The notes beneath the pieces are model-generated. The model did no database searches. It saw only the letters and a list, made by a program, of their open reading frames with translations, and was not told the DNA's origin. Positions 31,248-43,100 of a stretch of 64,000 nucleotides of DNA are shown here, piece after piece (the first letter of the stretch is position 1; each line of letters begins with the position of its first letter). A program made the position numbers and the translations under genes. Source of the DNA: Pelagophyceae sp. CCMP2097 (taxonomy: Eukaryota > Sar > Pelagophyceae); contig MU657186.1 of the NCBI GenBank assembly GCA_026770575.1, positions 266,030 to 330,029 of the forward strand. Direction: 5' to 3'.

Positions 31248-32676
31248 CTAGGGCGGGCGCGGGGGGCCTTGCGCCGCAGTGGCGTTTGCCGTATCGTCCT
31301 CGGCGTAGCTCTGGAGGAGGGCTTTCTTGAAGTCGTCGAGCGAGTACATGCCGGCGCCGGAAACGCCGAGGCAAAAGTCCCGGTCGCGTTTTGATGCGAG
31401 CCGCGGGCAAATGTGCTCCAGGGCCGCGGTGCGAAAATACTTTGACGCTCGAAAAACAAGCCCGTCGAGGCACGCGCGGCGGTCGGCGCCCTCGGGGATG
31501 GCGTCGCAGAGCGTCGATGTGGAATTGACGCGGCGGTATGCGTCGCTGCCAAACGTCGCGGCGGACGCGACGCCGTAGAGGCAGCTCTGCCGGACGCCGC
31601 CGCGCAGGTCGGCGCAGAGGCCGAGCAACGCTCCGGACACGGCCGCGCCGCCGCTTGCGTCCTCGGCGGCGGTGATTTTGCAAGACGCCTTGCCGCAGTG
31701 CGCCGACGGGCACTGCGGCAGCTCTTTTGTGCAGCAGGCGCAGGCGCGCCAGGACCGCCGCAGGCCGTAGTAAAAGCACGACGGCCGCGCGGAAGGCGGC
31801 GCCTTGGCGCAGGCGACGACGCGGTCCGGGAGCTGCTTGGGCGCCGTCGCGGAACCCGTCTGCATGTAGACACCGCCGGAGCAGTAGTGCGCCAGCGCCG
31901 CGCCGTCGCCGAGGCCCTCGGCGCAAAAGGCCAGAGCCTCGCTCTTGCTCAGGCCGGCGAGCACGAGCGTATGGCCTACGCCGCGGTCAGCGGCGCCTCG
32001 GGCGCACACACCGACGGACGCGGCATCGCGCCGAAGCTGTGGGCCGTCTCGCCGAGCGTCGTAAGGTTCCCCATGCGCTCGTTGGCTGCTAACACCTTTT
32101 TCGCGTCGTGATTTAGCGGCGCCCGCGGCGGTCGTGACTCACGGCCCAGGCCCGGCGTAGCAATGCGGGCGAGCGCTTCTCGGCGCCGACCTTGTCGGCC
32201 CCGACGAAGCCTTTGATTGCGCCGTGGAGGCAGCCACCCGTGCATTTGTAGCCGCACGCCGCCAGCGCCGCGTCGAGGCTCCCAAGCGCCTCGTACATCT
32301 TCGCGCCGATGGCGTGCGCAATCATGTGGCAGAGCGGGTCGACGAACTCTTCGTAGTCCAACTCTTCGACGAGGCCCAGCGACGCCTTGGCAGACGCCGA
32401 GAGCCTTAGTGGCGCGTCGGCCTTGAGTTCGGGCGCCAGCGCGCGCCAGAGCGCCAGAGTTTCCGCATTCGGGCCCGTCGCCGGGGCGGCGCCGTCGTGG
32501 TCCTCGAGGGTTCCGTGGTGCATCTCAGAGGCGTGGTGCATGTCCGAGTTGTGGCTTTCGTGGTGGATTTCAGAGGCGCTGCTCTCCAAGGTGCGGCGCG
32601 CTTCGACCCGCTGCGCGACGGCGCAGCACCAGGCGAGCACGGCGACGGCGCAGCGGCGCCGCGAGCGGACGCCCAT
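31248..32676 (-). CDS. Secreted Cys-rich protein with His-rich segment and CHxxxH/GCxHG motifs
   Basis: The protein starts at ATG 32676 with a signal peptide (VLAWCCAVAQ). A His cluster follows (EIHHESHNSDMHHASEMHHG), then CHMIAHAIGAKMYEALG and CGYKCTGGCLHGAIKG. Across two GT-AG introns the frame continues into a short linker (ERMGNLTTLGETAHSF) and a second Cys-rich part (GLSKSEALAFCAEGLGDG, FYYGLRRSW, CKITAAEDA, and later CLGVSGAGMYSL). Repeated C-H and Cys-Cys spacing suggests a metal-binding or disulfide-rich extracellular protein. I recognise a general resemblance to prokaryotic proteins with CHxxxHxxG and CxHGxxH repeats but cannot name the family. Confidence 0.65.
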
Positions 32677-32962
32677 TCTCCGAATCTAGATCTATTCTCC
32701 GAGAATTCTCCGAGCGGTTTTAGCAAACGGAAACTTTCCAGCGTTCTTGGTGCCAGCATCTCGCGGGCAGCGTACCACCATAGGAGGGCTGCTGCGACAG
32801 CTCGCGCGAGACCCGCTCGCCGACGCGTCCGCATCCCCGTCCCGCTGGCGAGATATTCGGATAGCTCTCTGGAGGCCTCGACGACGAGGCTCGGCTGGGC
32901 CCCTCTAGGACCTGTTTCCGTGCTGCTGTGAAGAGTAATCAAGGGGCTGCCTGGCGGGGGCG

Positions 32963-34147
32963 TCAGCGCTCACGGAGCCTGTGGAATGTTTTGCCGTGCT
33001 TGTCCGCGAGCGCGTCGAAGACTTTGGCGAGCCGCGCTCGGTCGCCCGCGGCGAGCTGCGCGCTCGGCTCGCGCATGGCGCTGGACGCGAGCGTGCCGTT
33101 GCGCTGCAGCGCGAACTTGACGGCCTGCGTCCACCCGAACGGGCCCACCTCTCGGAAGAAGTCTCGCAGCGCCGCCTGCGCCTCGAACGCGGCGGCGCCG
33201 TCGCCCGCAAAGTGCGCGTCGACGATGCTCTGGTGGAGCGGCGCGAGGGCGGAGAAGGACAGCGAGACGGAGCCGTAGCGGTCTTTGGCAGGGTGGAACG
33301 GCAGGAATGCTAAAGTGCACGCTTCAAAGCCGAGGAGGAACGCGAGCTTCGCTTCCGCGTCGACGTCGCACGCGTCGCCGTACTCCCACATGTCCGCGTC
33401 TGAGAACTTCATGCCCGCGAGCGTCGGCACCTTTGACAGAGCCGCAGCGAGCACCGCCGACGGCTTGGGCGCAGCTCCCGTGGCCAGTGGAAAGTGGTAA
33501 TAAAAGAACGGCGTCGTCGGCGCCTCTTTCGCAACGCCGGCGATGTAGTCCGCCAAAGCGTTGGCGTCCTTGCAGCGGAAGAAGCGCGGCGGCATGGCGG
33601 CGATGCCGGAAACGCCCAGGCGCTGCGCGTGCGCCGCGAGGCGGTAGGCGTCCGGGGTCGCGTCGCAGCCCACGTGCACAATGACCTAACGTGAGGACGA
33701 TTGGACACCAAAAAGGCATTCCGCGCGTACCTTGAGGCCGTGCTTCCTGCCGGCCTTGGCCCAGGCCTCTGCAAGTTGTTCGCGCTCGTCGACGGAGAGC
33801 GACATGGACTCCCCACTCGTCCCGTTGACAAACGCCCCCACGCAGCCCTCGACCTTCAGGTACTTTGCGTAGCCGTCGATGCCCTGTAGATTTACGCGGC
33901 CGTCGGCGCCAAACTCTGTCACGGTCGCGCAGTACTGTCCGGAAAACGCCTCTTGGTGCCCGAGCGCCAAAGACACCGCCGACACGCCCGCGACCGTGGC
34001 CAACGCGGCGGCCCGCGCGCCGACGCAGAAGCCGCCGCCGCGCGGAGGCGCCGCCCGCGCAAAGAGGCCGCGCTGGCCGAGCGCGCGGCAAAGGCCGCGC
34101 GGGGGCCAAAATGGGAGCCGCGACGGAAAAGCGCCGAGCCTCCACAT
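32963..34147 (-). CDS. N-acetylneuraminate lyase / DapA-superfamily aldolase, possibly organelle- or membrane-targeted
   Basis: Two exons (33731-34147, 32963-33685; GT-AG) encode 379 aa. The TIM-barrel aldolase signature is intact: GVNGT-type loop FVNGTSGESMSLSVDEREQL, the barrel strand VIVHVGCDATP, the active-site Tyr region PFFYYHFPLATG, and the Schiff-base lysine in LAGMKFSDADMWEYG. These residues fit the sialate lyase branch better than dihydrodipicolinate synthase. The first roughly 75 residues precede the enzyme and contain an Arg-rich part and a hydrophobic segment (AALATVAGVSAVSLALG), so the enzyme is likely imported or membrane-anchored. The C-terminus ends KHGKTFHRLRER. Confidence 0.85.
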
Positions 34148-34385
34148 GCTGCGATGCTGGTGCTGCCCGGGGCGGAGGTCGGGGACCCTGGCGGCACTCG
34201 AAAGGGCGAGCTTCGCACAAGCAGCAAGCCCAATCCAAGAATCCAAGAACAATCTCTCGAGGTCTGACCGTGCAGAACCTCCGTTTTAGCGAAACGATCA
34301 CGCACCGCTAGCGGCTTAAAGCGGCCCGGGCGCGTGTCAAGGCTATCTTGAAGGCCTGTCCCGCCTCTCGTGGCCCCGCAGCGCG

Positions 34386-35027
34386 ATGCTGATGCCCCGC
34401 GGCAGCCGCGCGCTCTTGTGGTGCGCCTGCCTCGCCGCGGCGCAGAAGCCGTCGCCCATGCCGACGGCGCAACCCACTGACACCGACGACAAATGCGTCT
34501 GCTGCTTCTTCGGCGTACAGCCCGGCGTACACTTCCACGGGCTTGCCGCGGCCGACAAAGGGCCGCCCGACGCCTTGGCGCGACTAGCCGGCGTTTCGAA
34601 AACGCTGGTCCCCCGTAGGCCGCGACGACTGTCTGCGCAGGGTCGACGGCGTGCTATTGTGCGTCGTCCGCGCCGGACGATGCTTTTGCGAAGCCGCATC
34701 ATCCATCGCGCAGGCTGCTGCGGCGACGGCGACGATGACGGCGCCGTCGAGAGCTTCGACAGATGCGTAAAACGCTGCGAAAAGGTGCGTCTCCCGACGC
34801 GCGTTCTTCGCGTCGGGCCGACGGTGTGCCGGACGATTGCCGCACGATAGGAAAACGACGGCTTCATCTGCGGGCAGGACGACGACGATTGGCTCACGAC
34901 CTCGAGGAAGAGCAGCCTCGAAAGCTCGGGCGTCGGCTTGTGCGACGGCGCGACACCGAGGGGGCACCGCGCGCTCGTCGTCGCCGCCGCCGTCATCGCC
35001 GCGGCGCTCCTCTGTGTGTCCCAATAG
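34386..35027 (+). CDS. Small Cys-rich type I membrane protein, unrecognised
   Basis: ATG 34386 begins a signal peptide (RGSRALLWCACLAAAQ) followed by TDTDDKCVCCFFGVQPGVHF. After an Arg-rich stretch that is probably an intron, GCCGDGDDDGAVESF and RCVKRCEK continue. A GT-AG intron (about 34784-34849) joins to ENDGFICGQDDDDWL. The end is a hydrophobic helix (ALVVAAAVIAAALLCVSQ) right before the stop at 35025-35027. The Cys pattern suggests disulfides in the lumen or outside. Function unknown. It is divergent from the sialate-lyase-like gene with about 240 bp between. Confidence 0.5.
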
Positions 35028-35057
35028 TTTATGTCATCTCATCTCCCAGATGCCTCT

Positions 35058-35711
35058 TCAAAAGAGCTTGCCCGCGCGCGTGTCCTCTCTTCGGTTCCAG
35101 CCGGTGCGTTTGTCCCACTCGTCGCGTGCGCCGCGCGGCTCGGCGGGGTTCTCGCGGAGCACTTCGTCGACGACGTCGTCGAACGCTTCGGAGGCGTCCG
35201 CCGACTCCTTTGAGACGAGATCGTGGAGGTGGCCGATGATGATGGCGCGCTCCTGGTAAACGTCGCGCCGGCCGCGGAGCGCCGTCCCGTACGCGCGGCC
35301 GTTGACCGCGTCGTTGTAGCCCACGGCCTGCCGCGTGCGTCGCAGAAGGCGCGACGGTCCGCAAAGGCGCTTTGGGCGTTGGACGCACGTAGTCGTTCAT
35401 CATGTCCGTTTTGGAGTACACGGCGCCGCTTTGGGGCCGCGGCCGCGAGAAGAAAACGGCCACGAAAAGCGCAAAGCCGCCGTAGCGCGCGTACTTGTTC
35501 TGGCGAAGCACGCCTACGGGAGTGAGCCCCGTCGACACTTATAAGGCTCGAGTGGCCCGCGCCGTCGTTGAAGGAAACAGCTCCGCCTCCCGCTCCGAGG
35601 AATAGCCTCACGGAAGTTGCGCTTGAGTTCGTTGAGGTCCCATTCGCCGAGCGCGTCGCGGACCGTCTCGAAAATCGACCGCACCGGCGCCGCTTCGCCG
35701 GCGGCGTTCAT
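35058..35711 (-). CDS. Small single-pass membrane protein, unrecognised (164 aa)
   Basis: Three exons (35612-35711, 35389-35513, 35058-35327) join in phase with GT-AG introns. The start is ATG 35711 (MNAAGEAAPVRSIFETVRDA). One hydrophobic segment (YGGFALFVAVFFS) follows a basic stretch, and the rest is a soluble helical tail (RDVYQERAIIIGHLHDLVSK, then an acidic region ending DTRAGKLF). Size and topology resemble accessory subunits of mitochondrial membrane complexes, but that is only a resemblance. Confidence 0.55.
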
Positions 35712-35923
35712 GATCGTGCGCAGGTCCTCGCTAAATAATGTACGTTCCAGAGAAAGGGGTCGCAGCAGTACCCTTGTTGAGGAAAGGCTAACGCGAGTCA
35801 CGCGACGCGTGTCGTGGACGAGCAGAGGCAGATAGGAGCAACAGAGATCGAACGGTACCCTTGTTGGGCAGCGAGGAGAGCAGACTCTGGGCCCCCGCCA
35901 GCGGCACTCCCGGGAGGCCGTCT

Positions 35924-36910
35924 TTATGTTAAGGTCGTCAAGCCGGCGCGCTTCAGGACGGCCTTTGTCACGGACCAGACGTGCTCGACGTTCTCCGGCG
36001 TGTGCATGCGAGTCTTCGCAACAGGCGCGGCGTCCTTGCCCATGAGGACGACGCCGTCGCCGAACTCTTCGCGGAGGTCGGCGGTGGTTTTGAAGACGGG
36101 ATGGAGCATGGCCTCTGCACAAGTCGCCGCCGACCGGCCCAAAGGCTGCAGCAGGCGCACGGCGAAGCGGACATACCACGGCATCTCCGTGCCCCAGTTC
36201 GTGTTCACGAAGCCCGGGCAGGCGTGGACGAAGGCGATGTCGGCGTTTAAAGGCTGCCTCGCTAAGGCGTCAAGGCCCAAGTCGTTGTAGAACCCAGCTA
36301 TGTCCGCCGCGTTCTTAATCGAGTAGCCCTCGCGCAGCTCCGGGTCCTCGCGGTAGTGCGCGTAGGGGGAATGCACGCCCGCGGACAGCACTGAGACGAC
36401 CCGCGTCTCAGTGCCCAAGCGCAGGCTCGGCAGCATCTGAGTCGCCCAGGCCATCCTGCTCCAGTAGTGCAGCGTCAACTTCTCGTCGTTGCCCTCGGCC
36501 GTCGGCGTGAAGCCCTGGATGGTGGCCATGCCCTGGGTCAGCACGAGGACGTCGACCTTTGGGTGCGCCTCGCGGAGCTTTTCAGCGCAGCCCTTCACGT
36601 CGCCGAGCGAGAACGAATCGCAGCCGACGAACTCGTGGCCGCCGCCGCCGCGCTTCGCCATGGCCTCGACGACGGCCGCGCCGCGCGTGGCGTCGCGCCC
36701 GACGGCTACGACTTTGAAGCCCGCCTCGGCGAGGCGCAAAGCGCACCCTTCGCCTATACCAGACGTCGCGCCGACGACGACGGCCGTGCGGCCCGAAAAC
36801 GTCGGAGGCGCAGCGCACAGTCCTTCACCTATACCAGACGTCGCCCCGATGACGACAGCCGTGCGGGCCGCAAATGTCGCCGCATGCGCCGCCCGCAGTA
36901 GCGCAGCCAT
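35924..36910 (-). CDS. Short-chain dehydrogenase/reductase (SDR)
   Basis: Rossmann-fold oxidoreductase of the retinol-dehydrogenase-like/WW-oxidoreductase type. It shows the cofactor motif TAVVIGATSGIGEG, then AEAGFKVVAVGRD (NADP preference suggested by the Arg), DVLVLTQGMATIQG, RVVSVLSAGVHSPY, and the C-terminal PGFVNTNWGTEMPW. The usual YxxxK active site is at best changed: the equivalent region reads SPYAHYREDPELREGYSIKN, with a Y-S-I-K-N segment. The frame is open with the GATSGIGEG motif written twice, 25 codons apart. The second copy makes a perfect 75-bp GT-AG intron (about 36754-36828), and removing it gives one normal motif. Confidence 0.8.
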   Translation of the reverse strand: MAALLRAAHAATFAARTAVVIGATSGIGEGLCAAPPTFSGRTAVVVGATSGIGEGCALRLAEAGFKVVAVGRDATRGAAVVEAMAKRGGGGHEFVGCDSFSLGDVKGCAEKLREAHPKVDVLVLTQGMATIQGFTPTAEGNDEKLTLHYWSRMAWATQMLPSLRLGTETRVVSVLSAGVHSPYAHYREDPELREGYSIKNAADIAGFYNDLGLDALARQPLNADIAFVHACPGFVNTNWGTEMPWYVRFAVRLLQPLGRSAATCAEAMLHPVFKTTADLREEFGDGVVLMGKDAAPVAKTRMHTPENVEHVWSVTKAVLKRAGLTTLT

Positions 36911-37141
36911 GCTCGCGCGAGACGCGTTCTCTCGAGAACAACGGCTTCAAAGTCCTGCACCCAAACGTCTGAGTGCTTTTTATAAAGAGGTGTTTAGAAA
37001 AGGGTTGCGTTTGGACCCTTGTCGATCGCGACACGCCGAGGTGCGCTGGACAAGCTGCGAGGTCCAATTCGAGCCGTTGCGGACCCTCGAGTTGCGAGTC
37101 GTCAAAGTACGAGTTAATGGTCCCTCGCGAGCTCGGCCGCG

Positions 37142-40100
37142 CTACTTGTGGGCCCCGGTGGCCGCGGCCTCGAGCGCGAGGGCCTCGTCGGCGTCTGGTC
37201 GCGTGACCTTCCAGAGGACGATGGTGCGGTCGGCGCGGCCCGTCGTGATGAGGAATTTCCCATCGCACGTCCAGACTGCCGCGGACACTGCCCCCACGTG
37301 CGAGTGCGCCATCGGCACGGGCATCGCCCTCGGCCGCGCCGGGCTGCGGTAGAAGCGCACGGCGCCGGCGGCGTCGGCCGCCGCGACGACCTGGCCGTCG
37401 GGCGACCGCGCCGTCGCCGTGGAGTCGACCTTTGGGTCGCGGCCCGCCTCGCCCGAGAACGCAGCCCAGCAGCCCTGCACGGGCCAGCCGTAGACGCAGG
37501 ACCACGTCTGCCAGGCGGCGTCCTTCAACGTCGAGGGGAGGCGGACGTGCGTGCCGTCGGCGGCGTGGTGGTACAGGTGCTCGTAATCGAGCGAGTCGGA
37601 CTGCACGACGGCAGAGTCTGCTGAAAAGTCTAAATGCGTCACCGGAGACGTGTGCTTCTCGCACTTGGCTCTCAGCGCCGTCGACTTGGCGTCGTAGAGG
37701 TAAATCTTCTGGTCCGTCGACGCGACTGCAAACGTCTTGCCGTCTGGCGAGTATTTGACGCACCGGATAAAGTGTCTCGAGTCTCTCCCCTCGTGCACCG
37801 CCTCGAGGCTGCGCGAATCGAGGACGACGAAGACGCCGTCCTTCTTGTGCCGCGCGCCCGACGTCGAGCCGCCCATGCCCACGAGGAGCCGGCGGCCGTC
37901 GGGCGACCAGGCCAGCGCGCGCAGTGGCCCGTCGAGCCGCGCCTTGCGCAGGAGCGCCCTCAAAGAGACGCTCCAGACGCGGACGGTGCCGTCGTCGCCG
38001 GCGGTGGCGAACAAGTCGGCGTCCGTCGGGTGCGCCGCGACGGCCCACATTTCGTCGGCAAAGTGGCCTTCGCTGAGTAGCGTCCAGCTCCCAGAGTCGG
38101 CGGCCACCTCGTAGACCTCCGCCGACGCCGTCGCGACGACGATGCGGGCGACGCTGCCGTCGGGCGCGACGCCGACGTGGATCGAATGCGCGGCGCGCAG
38201 CAAAGGTGGCACCGGCGCGTCGGAGAGGTCGTAGCCGCGCGTTTGCTGGAACCGAGAATTCCACAGCTTGACAAACCCGTCGCGCGACCCCGTCGCGAAG
38301 AAGCGGTCGCGGCCCGCGCCGCCCGAGGCGTGCATCGACTCGACGGCCGCCTCGTGCGCTCGGATGGCCCGTTCGCAAGTCCGGCCCTTCCAGACGACGA
38401 CGTGGCCCTTTGAAGTGCCAGTCAAGAAGCGGTCGTCAAAGGCACACCCGCAGTTCGAGGCCTCGTCGCGGTGCGGCTTGTTTCCCCACAGCGCCTCGGT
38501 GGCGATCAAGTCGACGCCGTGCTGGGCCCAGAACGAGACGCGGGCGTCGCCGCCCGTCATCAACTCAAACCCGTCGTACTTGTGCGCCGCCGACTCGTCC
38601 TGCATCGGCGCATAATTCGAAAAGCAGGCGAAGCGCACGGGCATCGCGTCGCCCATGGCCGCGCAGGCGAGGTAGCCGTCGTGCCACTCGCCCGAGACGG
38701 ACAGCCAGACCGCTAACGACCCGTCGTTGTCCGCTCCGACGGAGACGAGGCGCTTCGAGTCGTGGCTGAAGTTCATCGATACGATTGCGCCGCGGTGGTA
38801 CGGGGCCAGGATGGCGCAGGTTGAAGTGGAAGTGGCGTTCCAGACGTGCATCTGCGGCCTTCGGGCGCGCTCGCCAGACGCCACGAAGCGGCCGTCGGGC
38901 GACGCCGACAGCGCCGACAGCGCGTGCGCGTGGCCGCGGTAGTATCTTTGCGAATGCGACGCCTTTGAATAAACGACCGCCACGCGGCCCGCGGGGAGTA
39001 CCACTTCCCCGAGGCGGTTGTATACGACAGAAGACCGCGCGCGCTCCGCCTCGACGCCGTGGACCCAGTCGATTGAGACTTTGAGGTCGGGCTCGTTCAC
39101 ATCCGCCGGCGGCGCGTTGGACGGCGGCACCGCCGCGAGGAGCCACGGCCGTGACAAGGCTTCCTTCGCCTCGCCGTCTTCGTCGTCGTCGTCGGCGTCC
39201 TGAAACGCGTCGAGCTGCGCCGCCACCGCGTCGGCCGGCGCCGGCGCCGCGTCGTCGCCGCCTTGCTCGTCGGCGGTCTGCTTTTCCTTTTTGGCCGCCT
39301 TGCACTTGTCCGCTTCGTCCAGCGCGGCGTCGTCGACGACGTGGCGCCACTGCAGGACGGTTCGGTCGCGCGCACTCGTCGTGACGAGGTGCGACGCCTG
39401 GCCGCACCACCGCGCCCGCGTCACCGCCGCACTATGGCCGCGGTATTCTTTGCACTTGCCAAGAGACGATGTCGCCGGGTACCTCCACAAACGCACGCGC
39501 CCAAAGTTGTCGCCTGTCGCCAGAGACGGGTTCGAAGACGACAGAGAGACGTCCATGCTCGAAACGTCCGAGCCTAGCGACGCGCGTACGCCCGGCACAC
39601 TCTGTCGTTCCGGGTCTTCCAATCCGACGCCGCCTTCGCACCGTCGGCCTGGGCGGCGTGCGTGCCCTGGCCGGCCCAGGATGCGGGGCACGTCAAAGTC
39701 GCCCATCTCGTGTCCTTGAGGCGCGACGCGGCGGGGATGTACATGCCCGTGTCCGCCTCAAAAAAGCAGAGCTCGCCCGCGCCGCAGTTCGACTGCAAGT
39801 AGACGACGCTCGCCGCGACGGAAAAGTCGAAGTGCCGGATCGGCGCGTTGTGCTGCGTGACCATGTTCTGGAGGCGCAGACCGCCGTTTTCTAGGACGTA
39901 CAGATAAATGCGGTTGTCGTAGCTCCCCACCGCTAAAATGTCACCGGTGGGCGAGTACTTCATCTCCGTGACGAACTTTTGCGAGTCTCGCGCGGCGTGG
40001 AGCACTTGGAAGTCGTCTGCGTCCAAGACAACAAATTTCCCGTCGAACGTCTTCCCCCCCCGCTTCACGGGCGCGCCAAACCCCACGGCGATGTGGCGGC

Positions 40101-43100
40101 CGTCGGGCGAGTAGGCGCAGGCGCGCGACATCATCTCGAGCTTGTGGCACCGCACCTGCCTCTTGTCGTAGAGCGACCAGACCCTTAAGAACTCGTCGTC
40201 CCCAGACGTGCAAAACTGCGGCAGCGCCGGATGCGACGACAAACCCCAGAGCTCGCCGCCGAAGTGGCCTGAGTTGACGGCGCCCGTGCGCTTCGAGAGG
40301 TTGTCGCCGGAAGAAGCGTCGATCTCGAAGAGCTCGGCTCCCAAAGTGCCCATCAAAATCTTCTGAAGGTCGACGTCCCAATGAACTGATCGGATCGCAG
40401 TCGCGCCCAGCGCGCCGAGGACCGTGGCGTCGACGGAAAGGCGCGCCGCGTCGAGCGCCGCGCCCCAGACCTTTACAATGCCGTCTCGGCCGCCGGTGAC
40501 GAGGCCGCCGTTTGTGGCCATCATGCACGTCACCGCGCCGGCATGCGCCTTGGCCACCACGCGGTCCATCTGCCGGCCCAGGAACAGGTAGATGGACCCA
40601 TCTAAAGTGCCCGCCGCCAGCGACGAACCCTGCCACGCGAGGCACAGAAACGGCTGCACTCGGCCCTTTGACCCGATGCGCGCCGCGGTCGAGGTGACGT
40701 TCCGGCCCGCAAACTCGTAAAAGCGAATGAACCCGTCGCCCGCCGTGACGAAGCCGTTCCCGCCGCCGAAGCCGGCGCCGCCGCGGTTGAACGTGAGAGC
40801 GAGGGGCTTGGCCGACAGAGTCGGTGTCGAGCAGACGACGCAACTCCTGCGCCAGTCAAAGACAAAACAAGTGTGCATATCGTCGCAGCCAATCGAGACC
40901 AGGTACGTCGCCTGCTCGTCGGGCGAGAAGGTGAGCTCGATGACCGCGCGGCGGTGGTGGCCGGAGAAGCAGGCCAAGGTTTGCATGGTCCCGGAGTCCC
41001 AAACGCGAACAGAGGGCAGGTCAGCCACTTCCCCAGAGGCGACGATCTTCTGAGTCGCGTGCGTCGCCAGGCTGACGACTTCTCCGGAATGCTCTCTGTA
41101 AAAAAGCTGCGTGCGCGCGTTGGCGTCCATCTTGGCGACCATGCCCGCGGCCGCGAAGAGCACCTCGCCAGTAGAGGCGCAGTACCGAGCCAGCCCACGC
41201 GCGTCGTGGCACCGGAAGCCGTGCGCCCACTCCAGCTCGAGCTTGTCCGGCGGCGCACTCAGGTCCACTTCCGGCGGCCGCGACGGCGACACGATCGTCC
41301 GCTGCCACGGCTTTAGAGTCTGAAAGTCCTCGTCGCGCCCTCGCTCCTCCATGAGGAAGAGCGCCGTCTGATCGCGCCGCGCGAACGCGTCCAGGATGGC
41401 CTCGCGCTTGAAAGCGTCGCCGAGTTTCAAGTCGTCTGCGTCGATTGGCAAGATATCAGGGTCGATGGACAAATCGAGCAGCCGCGCGTTCTCCGGCGCG
41501 AGCACATCCACCGGCCCGACGGCCCACTGCAGCACGAGGCCGTCGCCCCTAGACGTCGTCAGCAGTCGCTTGCCGTCGGCGGTGAAGGCGCACGCGCCTC
41601 CCGGTCCTGCGTGGCCGCTGTACGTGTGCCGCCCCGCTTTGGGGGCCAGGCACGGGTAGCGCCAGAGCTGGACGCGGCCGAACGAGTCCGTCGAGGCTAA
41701 GAGGCCCGCGCCGCCTGCGGGCCGCACGGCGCAGCAGGCCAGAAAGGCGCCGTCGTCTCTATCGGCGTCCCACGTGCCTTGCAGCGCCCAGCCGAAGACG
41801 CAGCGCTGCGTGGCCCAGGCGACGTCGCGCACGAGCCGGGGCGCTCGCTGCTCGCCCGAGTCGGCCTCCCAGAAGAGGAGCTCGCCGACGTCGTCGCAGG
41901 ACTGGAGGAACTTTGAATCGTTTGACCAGTCCAACTGCGTCACTCTGCCTTTGTGGCCGCGGCATTTCGCAGTCGAGGCGAAGTCACCGACGTTGTAGAG
42001 GTAGAGCGCGCGGTCCTCGGAGCCGAGGCACAGCGTGAGGCCGTCTGGCGAAAAGGCGCAGGAAGTGATGGGTTGCTTGCTGTCTCGAGCTTGGTGAATG
42101 ACCGTCAGCGAAATAAAGTCAAAGATCACAAAGGCGCCGTCCTTGCGCTGGCGCTTGCCCTGGGCGTCGAGGCCGCCGAGGCCGACGACGAGAAGATCGC
42201 CGCCTGGCGAGAAGGCGCAGCACCGCGCCATGGTGTCTAAAGTGCAGGACCGGGCGACGCCCTTGGTCGCCAAATCCCAAAGGTACACCACCGCGTCGTC
42301 GCCGACGGACACGGCCAAAGAGGCGTCCTTCGGGTGCGCCGCCAGGCCCGCGAGTCTTCGCTCGGAGTGGCCGGCGGAAATGGGCGCGTCATGCAAAGAT
42401 CGACCGTCTTTCGCCGAAATTTCAAAGAGCTCGGCCGCGTCCGTCCCCACCAGAATCTTGTTCTTCAAGGCGTCCCAACAGAGCGAATGCACGGCGAAGC
42501 TGAGCCCGCCGAGGGTGGCCACGTCGAAAGTGTGGATGACTAATAAAGAACGCGTCCACAGTTGCACTTTCCCGTCCGTCGAAGCTGTCGCCAGACCCGG
42601 AGAACTGCGCTCGGCGTCGGCGGCGTCGTCGTCCGTGGCCTTGAGAGTGCGCTGCTTGCCCACGGGCTCGATGGCCGTGATTGCGGAAGCGTGCGCCTTG
42701 TGCGCGTCGACGCACGCGCGGCCCTCCCACACTAATAAATGCCCAGACGCCGTGCCCGTGACGACGACGCTTCCGGGCGCGCAGACGCAGAGGATGGCCT
42801 GCTTTGGAACTTTTTTGCAAAAGAGGCCGCGTTCGCATTTGTACACAAATTCTTCCGCCAGGTCCTTCACCGCCTTGCCAGAGACCGAGTCGTCCATGCC
42901 GGCTTTGGGCGCGTCCGTGTTGAGCCACCAGAACGTGACGTGGTCCAAGCCGCACGTGGCGAAATGGCGGTCGCCGATGAATCTCGCGTCGAGGACCAAC
43001 TCTTCCGCGGGCACGCTCGCCGCAAACACGAGGCGCTGCGTCCGCCACTCGTAGACGGCGACGAGCTGCTGCGCCGTCGAATCGGTGGCCGCGCCCGCCG

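Noticed and set aside
36825..38378. Long minus-strand frame (517 codons)
   Set aside because: Alternative frame over the WD40 coding sequence, Arg-rich with no motif.
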